DNA of 64,000 nucleotides, taken from positions 1 to 64,000 of the forward strand of contig JALGYY010000043.1 in assembly GCA_025782575.1 (NCBI GenBank), read 5' to 3'. Each line of letters starts with the position of its first letter. The first letter of the stretch is position 1. The notes beneath the pieces are model-generated. The model did not search any database. It saw nothing but the letters and a program-made list of their open reading frames with translations, and was not told the DNA's origin. A program made the translations under genes and the position numbers. Positions 42,954 through 50,162 of this stretch are shown piece after piece. The stretch comes from a bacterium (GTDB lineage: Bacteria; Orphanbacterota; Orphanbacteria; Orphanbacterales; Orphanbacteraceae).

Positions 42954-42990
42954 GTCAATGCAGTGGCCGATGAGTGCCGGAGTTGAACGC

Positions 42991-43548
42991 GTGAGCAGAA
43001 ACATAGAGGTAAAGGCGCGATTGCGGGATCTGGCCGCAGCGGAGGAGACGGCGCAAAAACTGGGCGCCCACGGTCCCACCCGGCTCGATCAGGTGGATAT
43101 TTTTTACGCATCCAGGAGAGGCCGGCTCAAACTTCGGTGCGTGAATGATCGGTGGGAACTGATCGGATATCGCCGGGATGATCGTCCGGAGGCGCGGGGG
43201 AGCGACTATTCCCTTCTCCCCCTTTCCGACGCTGACCCGCTGGACACCATACTGAGAGACGCCCTGGGCAGACGAGGTGAGGTGAGAAAGAGGCGCATTC
43301 TCTATCTCCATGACAATGTAAGAATCCATCTCGACCAGGTGGAGAATCTGGGTACGTTCCTGGAATTGGAGGCCATCGTAGACGATCAGTGCGATGACGA
43401 GACGGCACTGGCCAAGATCAATCGCTTGTTACGGTCGTTCGGGATCTCTTCGGACAAGATCGAAAGCGGTTCCTATGCGGACCTTCTTGGATTCGGCGAT
43501 TCTACAGAAGACGGGCCCGTGAGCAGCGACTCGCACAGGAAGGATTAG
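42991..43548 (+). CDS. CYTH-domain protein (class IV adenylate cyclase/thiamine-triphosphatase-like)
   Basis: A 185-residue CYTH protein. The signature NIEVKARL (E-x-E-x-K type) opens the domain. LDQVDIFYASRRGRLKLR, VRIHLDQVENLGTFLELEAIV and KIESGSYADLL follow, supplying the charged residues that line the beta-tunnel and bind triphosphate and metal. Members hydrolyse inorganic triphosphate or make cAMP; the actual reaction is open. The GTG at 42991, eight bases after GGAG, is preferred to starts inside the terminator. It is followed after 1 bp by the selenoprotein candidate, so the two are co-transcribed. Confidence 0.85.
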   Translation: MSRNIEVKARLRDLAAAEETAQKLGAHGPTRLDQVDIFYASRRGRLKLRCVNDRWELIGYRRDDRPEARGSDYSLLPLSDADPLDTILRDALGRRGEVRKRRILYLHDNVRIHLDQVENLGTFLELEAIVDDQCDDETALAKINRLLRSFGISSDKIESGSYADLLGFGDSTEDGPVSSDSHRKD

Positions 43549-43549
43549 A

Positions 43550-44089
43550 ATGGCTTACATTCCTTATGTCAAACTCGACCAGCTCCCCGAAGAGTTCCGT
43601 CTGAAAGATGAAGACAATATTATTCGTGTGCAACGCGTTCACCCGCGAGCCATGCGGGATCACTACCAGATGTACGTCACTCTCATGCGGAGACCGGGTC
43701 CGCTGGCTCGAAGCCGGAGAGAGATGATCGCAGTTCTTGTATCCGCGCTGAACGAGTGCCGTTACTGACTCGTCCATCACGGGGCGGGACTCCGTGCGGC
43801 ACTGGAAAGCGAGGGGGAAAAGAATTCGGCTGAGATAGCTCGCCTCATCGGAGAAGACTACACTCGAGCGCCGATTACTCCTGCAGACAGGGCCATGCTG
43901 GATTACAGTCGCCTCCTCACTCTCTCACCAGGCAAGGTCAGAGAAAACGATGTAGCCCTTCTACGTGACGCCGGTTTCGATGATCGGGCGATATATGACA
44001 TCTGTGCGATCAACGGCTATTTTGCGATGGTCAATCGAATCGCGGACGGTCTCGGCATCGAGCTGGAAGACCTCTTAGAGAAGGACTGA
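43550..44089 (+). CDS. AhpD-like selenoprotein candidate (in-frame TGA = Sec73)
   Basis: One continuous frame of 180 codons interrupted only by TGA at 43766-43768. Read as selenocysteine it gives a 179-residue carboxymuconolactone-decarboxylase/AhpD-fold protein. Its active-site region is REMIAVLVSALNECRY-U-LVHHG, matching the AhpD motif E-x11-C-x2-C-x3-H with the second Cys replaced by Sec (C70, U73, H77). Homology on both sides is unbroken (downstream: LDYSRLLTLSPGKVRENDVALLRDAGFDDRAIYD). A hairpin suited to a bacterial SECIS follows the TGA. It is probably a thiol/selenol peroxidase or peroxiredoxin partner. If Sec is not inserted the product would be a useless 72-residue peptide. The ATG is preceded by AGGAAGGA. 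Confidence 0.85.
43778..43796 (+). promoter_or_regulatory. Candidate bacterial SECIS hairpin
   Basis: CACGGGG (43778-43784) pairs with CTCCGTG (43790-43796; one G·U pair) around a CGGGA loop. Sixteen nucleotides lie between the UGA and the loop, and G is among the first two loop bases. This falls within the usual bacterial SECIS layout (small apical loop with an early G, about 16-37 nt from UGA). It is inside the coding sequence, as expected for bacteria. Confidence 0.6.
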
Positions 44090-44097
44090 ATTTTGAG

Positions 44098-45861
44098 ATG
44101 ATTGCCCATTCGCTCCGGCTCGTTCCCTTTCTCATTTTCTTCGTCTGTGCCTCCCGATCGGCGGCGGACGCGATTCCGGTCTTCATCGACGGAGTCCATT
44201 CGGACTGGGCCGGTGTGAACCCGATGGCGACCGATCCGTCCGGGGACGGCGGAAATTCAGGTATCGACTTCATAAGCCTTTCCATCGCCAATGACGGACC
44301 GTCTCTTTTCATTCGTCTTCAGCTCCGGTTCCCGACTATCCTGCAGGAAGATAATGCCATCGCCCTCTATATCGATACCGATGACAACGCATCGACCGGC
44401 CTTCCCGTTTCAGGAATCGGCGCCGATCTCATCTGGCGGTTCGGCGGTCGAAATGGTGTCCGAAACGGGATCGGCACAGGCTGGGCGGGAGTCGGCATCG
44501 TTGCCTCCCCTTCCTGGGAATCAATCGATTTCGAGATTTCCATCCCACGTACGGCCGGACCGGGGGAAACGGCTCTCTTCACCTCCCCCACAATTCGTCT
44601 TCTCTTTCGTGATGAGATCCAGGGTGGAGATGCGATTCCGGCAGTCACACCGGAACCCTATGCTTTCGATGATTCCGATCCCCTTTTCCCCGAACCGATC
44701 TCTCCCGGCCGATCGCCCAGGCCGGCCTATCGAATCATGACTCACAATGTGGAACGTGACGGCCTCTGGAGGGACTCGAATGAACATACGCGGCTTGTCC
44801 AGGCGATTCAGCCCGACATTATCGCGTATCAGGAAATCTACAATCATGGCGCGGGGGAGATGAAAGCCTGGGTGGAGGCGCGGCTTCCGGGCGACTGGAA
44901 TATCGCGTACGACGGCAGGCAACTTCATACCGTATCCCGATGGCCGATCACGCAGTCGTGGTCGACGGCGGAAGGGCGGGCCTACGCGACACTGATCGAT
45001 ATCCCCGATGAATTCGGCAGCGATCTCCTGCTGATCAATCTCCACTTCCACTGCTGTCGAAGGGATCTCGACCGTCAACGGGAGATCGATGACCTGATGC
45101 GGTTCATTCGTGGCGCCCGGTTACCGGACGGGGGACTGGGCCTGCAACAGGGAACAGCCATCGTCATTCTGGGGGACACCAACATGTACGGTGACGCCCA
45201 TCAGGTCGAGACTCTTCTCACAGGAAACATCTTCGACAACAGTCGTTACGGCGGAGATTTCAGGCCCGACTGGGACGAGACGGATCTCGAGGCTCTCTAT
45301 TCACCGCACCTGAACTCGCGCCACTCCTTCACGTGGTACAACGAAGGGAGTGCCTACAGTCCGAGTCACATCGATAGAATCGCCTACACGGGAAGCGTAA
45401 TCGAACCGGTGAAGAGCTTCGCTCTCCACACTCCTCATGTCGATCCGGACACGCTGTTCGCCTATGGACTGGAAGAGTCTGATTCCAAAATCGCGTCCGA
45501 TCATGTTCCTCATGTGGTCGACTTCGTTCCAGCCTCGGCAGACACATCGTCAGAGGGTGAAGAAGTGGAGATAGAGGAAGCCGGCGAGGTACCGTCCCCC
45601 TCTATTGATCTGCGAATCATTCCGAACCCCATGAATCCGTCGACATCGATCGAGTTCACAATTGAACTGTCGGGACCTGTTTCTCTGACCATCTACGATT
45701 CTGCCGGCCGCCGGGTGGCGACGCTATTCGATGAAACACTGATTGCGGACAGTTATTCAGTCCGCTGGGCTCCAAACGGAGATATCGCCTCGGGGATTTA
45801 CTTCGCCCATTTGAAAACGGCCGGTCGGGATGAAACAAAAAAACTGATCCTGCTACGATGA
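44098..45861 (+). CDS. Secreted endonuclease/exonuclease/phosphatase-fold protein with sorting tail
   Basis: A 587-residue exported protein: a signal peptide (to about residue 24, SAADA); an N-terminal beta-sandwich with calcium-like acidic loops (about 25-205); and an EEP-superfamily catalytic domain (about 210-480). The EEP motifs are RIMTHNVERDG, IIAYQEIYNHG (catalytic Glu), LLLINLHFHCC, IVILGDTNMYGD (Asp and Asn) and SDHVPHVVDF (Asp-His). It probably hydrolyses nucleic acid or phosphodiesters outside the cell. The C-terminus IPNPMNPSTSIEFTIEL … ASGIYFAHLKTAG is a type-A sorting-like tail. It starts 8 bp after the selenoprotein candidate and ends convergent with a methyltransferase gene, overlapping by 9 bp. 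Confidence 0.87.
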   Translation: MIAHSLRLVPFLIFFVCASRSAADAIPVFIDGVHSDWAGVNPMATDPSGDGGNSGIDFISLSIANDGPSLFIRLQLRFPTILQEDNAIALYIDTDDNASTGLPVSGIGADLIWRFGGRNGVRNGIGTGWAGVGIVASPSWESIDFEISIPRTAGPGETALFTSPTIRLLFRDEIQGGDAIPAVTPEPYAFDDSDPLFPEPISPGRSPRPAYRIMTHNVERDGLWRDSNEHTRLVQAIQPDIIAYQEIYNHGAGEMKAWVEARLPGDWNIAYDGRQLHTVSRWPITQSWSTAEGRAYATLIDIPDEFGSDLLLINLHFHCCRRDLDRQREIDDLMRFIRGARLPDGGLGLQQGTAIVILGDTNMYGDAHQVETLLTGNIFDNSRYGGDFRPDWDETDLEALYSPHLNSRHSFTWYNEGSAYSPSHIDRIAYTGSVIEPVKSFALHTPHVDPDTLFAYGLEESDSKIASDHVPHVVDFVPASADTSSEGEEVEIEEAGEVPSPSIDLRIIPNPMNPSTSIEFTIELSGPVSLTIYDSAGRRVATLFDETLIADSYSVRWAPNGDIASGIYFAHLKTAGRDETKKLILLR

Positions 45862-46644
45862 TCGAGGATTGCGGGTTTCGGATTGATCAGCGAGTTCGAT
45901 TCGCTCGGCCCGGAGAATCACAGGGGAGCCGAAGCGGCCCGTGAGACCGGTCCCCGCAAGCAGCCCTTCAGCAAGGCTCGATAACCTGCGTGAACCCATG
46001 ATCCGGTGAATCACCATGGGCATCAGATATTCCCCGCACTTATCCGTAACCGAGAAATCCGCATGGCCGAACGCATGGCCGATCTCATCGTGGCTGAGCG
46101 GATGCCATGGTCTCGTGTGAGTTTCCAGTCTGTTTTTGGCACGGAAGAGGGATCCTGCAAAGCGCTGAAGCCCTCCGGCGGGAGGATAATCGACGATCAC
46201 GGTTTGCCGCGCCACGCGGGCCAGCTCGGCCACTAATCGGCGCCAATCGGGATAGTGAGTCAATAGACGAAACGCAAGAACCACATCGAATGACCGGTCT
46301 TCAAATGGAAGGGGAACAAGCGGTCCCGCCACAAAACGGAGCCGCCCGGGCCGTGTGAGATCGGTGAGTCGCTCCTCGCAAAGAGGATCACTTCCCAGAA
46401 TCGTAACGGAGTGTCCGTCTCGCTCGAGCGGCCGGGCTAGCTGGCCGTGACCTCCCCCCACGTCCAGAATGGAGAGACCCGTTGTCTCCGGCAGGAAACC
46501 GAGCGCGATCCGCTCCTGGACCTCGAGCATCCATGCTCCGACAGGCCCCTGAAACCGGGTCGCATAACCGGCGGACGCGGTGAACAGATCCGGATCGCCG
46601 GCGGACCGGTCAGATGAAGATTCTAGGGCTGACCCTCTCCTCAT
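45853..46644 (-). CDS. Class I SAM-dependent methyltransferase
   Basis: A 263-residue methyltransferase. Motif I is LSILDVGGGHGQLARPL, motif II VTILGSDPLCEE, and the post-motif region SFDVVLAFRLLTHYPDWRRLV, with VIVDYPPAGGL at motif III. This is a UbiE/type 11-like pattern. The acceptor is unknown; the C-terminal half may contact a lipid or small molecule. It diverges from the DTHFHLYP protein gene, and their 5' ends nearly touch. Confidence 0.85.
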   Translation of the reverse strand: MRRGSALESSSDRSAGDPDLFTASAGYATRFQGPVGAWMLEVQERIALGFLPETTGLSILDVGGGHGQLARPLERDGHSVTILGSDPLCEERLTDLTRPGRLRFVAGPLVPLPFEDRSFDVVLAFRLLTHYPDWRRLVAELARVARQTVIVDYPPAGGLQRFAGSLFRAKNRLETHTRPWHPLSHDEIGHAFGHADFSVTDKCGEYLMPMVIHRIMGSRRLSSLAEGLLAGTGLTGRFGSPVILRAERIELADQSETRNPRSS

Positions 46645-46661
46645 GCTACTCTGTCTCTCCC

Positions 46662-47471
46662 ATGGGAACGATCGTCGACACTCACTTCCATCTCTATCCT
46701 TGTTTCGACATAATCAGGGCGTTCCTGACTCTTTCATCCAACTTGACACGATTGTCTGGCGAGACCGGTCCATCAGAATCGACCGTTCGTGCTGCCATCG
46801 TGATTGACCGAGACGATACGAATACCTATGAACGAATCGCCGATGGATCGCTTCCATTGCCCGACCGATGGGCTCGGTCGCTCGATTCAGTGCCTGGCGC
46901 GATTCGAATCGATGACGCGGAGGCCCGCCCTCTCTTTTTCTTCCCCGGCCGGCAGATTCTGACCGCCGAGCGCATCGAAATACTCGCGCTTCTGACAACG
47001 CGCTCTATTCCAGGAGGAGCTCCTTCCGTGGAGACGGTTACGAATGTCAGCGAAGCGGGTGGGATCCCTCTGATTCCCTGGTCCGCCGGTCGTTGGATCG
47101 GGGATCGTGGCCGCCTGATCCGGTCACTTCTGGAGCGCCGGGCCGACAGCGGTCTCATTCTCGGCGACACCTCACTCCGTCCCTCGTTCTTTCCCAGGCC
47201 TGCCATCATGCGGGCGGCGGAACAGAACGGAACGACAGTTCTGGCCGGATCCGACCCTCTTCCTGTTCCAGGAGAGGAGCTGTGCGGAGGATCCTACGCA
47301 TCCTACTTTTCCGACACTTTATCACCGGATGATCCATCGACCTCGATCAGGAAAATTCTATCAGACACGAACGGACCGTTTCGCTCGATCGGCCGTCGAA
47401 GCAACCCGATTCGAACTCTCGGCCGTCTCCTCGCTCACGAAAGGTCGGAGCGCGCCCTTCGGGCCCCCTGA
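46662..47471 (+). CDS. Putative metal-dependent hydrolase (TatD/amidohydrolase-like)
   Basis: A 269-residue protein starting TIVDTHFHLYP, the beginning of a metallo-hydrolase TIM barrel (H-x-H metal ligands). The rest (IPLIPWSAGRWIGDRGRLIRSLL, GLILGDTSLRPSF, TTVLAGSDPLPVPGEE) fits a TIM-barrel-like fold, but I cannot assign a family or substrate. ATG 46662 is used; an ATG at 46614 would run back across the divergent methyltransferase start, and neither has a clear ribosome-binding site. Its 3' end overlaps the convergent membrane-protein gene by 111 bp. Confidence 0.65.
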   Translation: MGTIVDTHFHLYPCFDIIRAFLTLSSNLTRLSGETGPSESTVRAAIVIDRDDTNTYERIADGSLPLPDRWARSLDSVPGAIRIDDAEARPLFFFPGRQILTAERIEILALLTTRSIPGGAPSVETVTNVSEAGGIPLIPWSAGRWIGDRGRLIRSLLERRADSGLILGDTSLRPSFFPRPAIMRAAEQNGTTVLAGSDPLPVPGEELCGGSYASYFSDTLSPDDPSTSIRKILSDTNGPFRSIGRRSNPIRTLGRLLAHERSERALRAP

Positions 47472-48086
47472 CCGGCGAGCCGAGCGGATCGATCGCTTCC
47501 ATTCGTACCCGAACGATTCCCACCCATAGAGAAACAGAAAGAACGCCGACCAGGTCTTGGCAAGGTCTTCAATCGAGTAGGCCGGCGGCCCGCTCTTTCC
47601 CAGAAACTGGTCCGCAAGCACCGTAATCGCAAAGAGAGCTCCGGCGGAAATGAGCAGGCTCCAGAGCCCGGGCGGCTTCTCACCCAGATCGCCCATTCGA
47701 AAAACAAGTAACAGTTCGAGCGCCCCGAGTGCCCCGAAAAACACCCAGTCTGCCACACCGAACGTCTGAGAGATCGAGTGATGAAATAGAAAGCGTTCGT
47801 CACATCCGAGATAGAGAAAAAGGACCGCCTGGGAGAGATAAAAACGGGATCGTCCGGGGCTCTTATCGTCGGTCGTCAGGATGCGACTGGTCAGCAGAAA
47901 AAGAAGGGCCGCCCCCCAGAGAAGTGACGCCGTCAAAGTAGTGTTCAGTGCATACCCGATCGTCCCGCCGCGGATATCGGTGAAAAACGGGCGGACACCC
48001 TCGCGTCCCCCGACCATCTCGAAAGTAAGCAGCATGAAGCTGTAGAGTGTGAATCCGATGAGTGCGAGACGGAATGAGCCGGGCAT
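47361..48086 (-). CDS. Polytopic membrane protein of unknown function
   Basis: A 241-residue protein with about six hydrophobic segments: FRLALIGFTLYSFMLLTF, LNTTLTASLLWGAALLFLLT, FYLSQAVLFLYLGCDERFLFHH, WVFFGALGALELLLVF, WSLLISAGALFAITVLA and TWSAFFLFLYGWESF. ERFLFHH and WESFGYEW are charged spots between helices. No family is recognised. The basic, Arg/Ser-rich C-terminus overlaps the opposite gene, so the last about 37 residues may be poorly conserved. The start at 48086 has no strong ribosome-binding site. Confidence 0.65.
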   Translation of the reverse strand: MPGSFRLALIGFTLYSFMLLTFEMVGGREGVRPFFTDIRGGTIGYALNTTLTASLLWGAALLFLLTSRILTTDDKSPGRSRFYLSQAVLFLYLGCDERFLFHHSISQTFGVADWVFFGALGALELLLVFRMGDLGEKPPGLWSLLISAGALFAITVLADQFLGKSGPPAYSIEDLAKTWSAFFLFLYGWESFGYEWKRSIRSARRSGGPKGALRPFVSEETAESSNRVASTADRAKRSVRV

Positions 48087-48149
48087 CGAGCGAATCCCCC
48101 TTCGCTCGATAGTATCGGCAGAAGGAAGAGAGACCGCGAACCAGGCTCG

Positions 48150-50033
48150 CTACTGTCCGTGTATGAGCGTCTGGAGTGCCTGAGATTCCCGGAACGTGCC
48201 GAAAGTCATGAGGGAATCCAATAGCGAGGCCGCGCCGGATCGAAACACATCCAGAGGGAGATCCGGGTGATCACCAGGTTCGTCCGCTCGCCGATTATCG
48301 GTAAACAGATTATAGGAGATGGAAAACGAAGGGGGCGCGTGTTCGATTGATATCGGTACCTGGGAACAGTAAAGCTCCGGGTCATCATAATCTGCATTCT
48401 GCCCGGTTCGTACGATGATGTTTTCCACGCAATGGCCCGGTTCCGATTCCTCCTCGTCCTGCCTCGTAATCAGGATACCGCATGCCCCCGTATCGTAAAT
48501 GAGATTACGCTCGATCCTCGCGACAGGTCTTCCGTTGCCACCATCCCAATAGGCGATTCCCCACGCGAGAATCTCCTCGACGATATTTTCGGACACATCG
48601 GCCCGGGCATCGACGAATATGCCGATCCCTTTCCAGTAGCGGGTGATCCAGTTGTGCTCGATCGTGGCACGGCTGTCCCAGGTCACGCCGATCCCGACAC
48701 CACGACCTCCACCGATCGAACTTCCACGCGCCTTGTCGACGCCATCAATCCGGTTTTCTGCGATGTGGGCCCGCGCGCCGCGATAAAGGACGATACCATC
48801 CCATGAGTTTCGCTCGATTCGATTCCCTACGATTTCAAGATCCGCCCCCTCCCGTCCGACAATGCCGCATATTCCTACGACCGTCTTCGATACAACAGCA
48901 GGATCGCCGATATTTCCCGTTACCAGAAGGTTCTCGATCTTGACCGAACTCCGCCTCACGACAATCGCACCATCCGTTGACCGATCATCTACTCCACGTA
49001 CCCCGCCCGTCACTGTCAGATTCCGGATCTCACATCCATCGCAATCTTCGAACAGAAGACCGTACCCCGCCCCCGTCTCCAGGATCGTCTCGTCCGGTGA
49101 AGTCCCCGATCCTTCGATTACTATACCGGCGCCGGAAATTCGAAGTCCCACGGTGGTAGGAATGGCCGACGCCGGGTCTTCACAGTTGCCGCAGGTCGGA
49201 TCCAGGTAGGCTGTCGCATCAAGGCGATAGTGCCCGGGATCGAGAATGATCGTCGTGCCGGAAGGGAGCTTTCCATCTGCATCCGTCATGTTTCCGAGCG
49301 TTTGCATCAGTTGACCCGGTCCCGGTCTTCGCCGGATGCCGGTATCGACCACGAAGAGAAGCATATATTGATAAGGAAGGGTCACTTCACGGGCGAGCTT
49401 ATACCCGGCGGCGCGGAACTCCTCTTCCACCTCGCCTGTTGTGAGCTTGGCGGAAGGGGGTGGCCCGATCGGGAGCGGACCGGGGAGGAAGTCGACGATC
49501 ACGACACGCCCCCCGGGTGCGATATCCCCCTTCAATCGTTTCAGATAGGCGACGCGATCGCTGATGTGATGATAGGTATCACACACAAAGACAACATCGA
49601 CTTTTTCGGGGATCCGCGGGTCATCAAACGAAGCAAGAACGCTGGTCAGATTGGAGAGACTTTCCGTGACGGCTCGTTCATTCAGAAAACGGACCATGTC
49701 CGGTTCGATATCCACTCCGTAGACATGGCCCTCCCGTACGTGCGGCGCGAATCGAACCGGGAAGTAACCTGTTGCCGAACCTATGTCGGCGATCTTATCG
49801 TCCCGGCGGAGAGCCAGAAATCGGATGACCTTATCAGGCTGCTGCCAGCGATCTCTCTCCTCACTTTCAAACACGGCAGCCCATCGTTCCGCATCCTGAA
49901 AGCGATGATGTCCGTGCCCTTCCGCTTGCCGGTGAATGCCGACCTCCGGATGAGGCGTGTTTTTCGCCTGGCCCGCAACAAGACATCCGGCCACCAAAAT
50001 CAGAACGCTCCGCAGAATTTGTTTCGCTGCCAC
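48150..50033 (-). CDS. Exported methyltransferase fused to a right-handed beta-helix
   Basis: A 627-residue protein with a lipoprotein-type signal (ILVAGC). Residues about 40-240 are a class I methyltransferase: VIRFLALRRDDKIADIGSATGYFPVRFAP (motif I), VYGVDIEPDMVRFL, VDVVFVCDTYHHISDR and GGRVVIVDFLP. Residues about 245-610 are a NosD/pectate-lyase-like parallel beta-helix with regular units (LRISGAGIVIEGSG, CEIRNLTVTGGVRG, VKIENLLVTGNIG, LEIVGNRIERNSWDGI, AHIAENRIDGV, ATIEHNWITRYWKGI). The order signal-methyltransferase-beta-helix is unusual, because SAM is cytosolic. The start is a GTG with GGAG seven bases upstream. Confidence 0.85.
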   Translation of the reverse strand: MAAKQILRSVLILVAGCLVAGQAKNTPHPEVGIHRQAEGHGHHRFQDAERWAAVFESEERDRWQQPDKVIRFLALRRDDKIADIGSATGYFPVRFAPHVREGHVYGVDIEPDMVRFLNERAVTESLSNLTSVLASFDDPRIPEKVDVVFVCDTYHHISDRVAYLKRLKGDIAPGGRVVIVDFLPGPLPIGPPPSAKLTTGEVEEEFRAAGYKLAREVTLPYQYMLLFVVDTGIRRRPGPGQLMQTLGNMTDADGKLPSGTTIILDPGHYRLDATAYLDPTCGNCEDPASAIPTTVGLRISGAGIVIEGSGTSPDETILETGAGYGLLFEDCDGCEIRNLTVTGGVRGVDDRSTDGAIVVRRSSVKIENLLVTGNIGDPAVVSKTVVGICGIVGREGADLEIVGNRIERNSWDGIVLYRGARAHIAENRIDGVDKARGSSIGGGRGVGIGVTWDSRATIEHNWITRYWKGIGIFVDARADVSENIVEEILAWGIAYWDGGNGRPVARIERNLIYDTGACGILITRQDEEESEPGHCVENIIVRTGQNADYDDPELYCSQVPISIEHAPPSFSISYNLFTDNRRADEPGDHPDLPLDVFRSGAASLLDSLMTFGTFRESQALQTLIHGQ

Positions 50034-50162
50034 AGGTCGTCTCCTTCCCCGATCCGGAATTGATGCGGATAGAATACCATAGATCAGGCGGGTCTCTTGT
50101 CCGTGGTCATCATGACATGTAGAATGAGTGGGGCAATTCTATTCGGATTGATGGAGAATAAT

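Noticed and set aside
43550-43768. Treating 43550-43768 and 43895-44089 as two separate small genes or a nonsense pseudogene
   Set aside because: The frame is continuous, the TGA lies exactly at the active-site Cys column, similarity continues across it and a SECIS-like hairpin follows.
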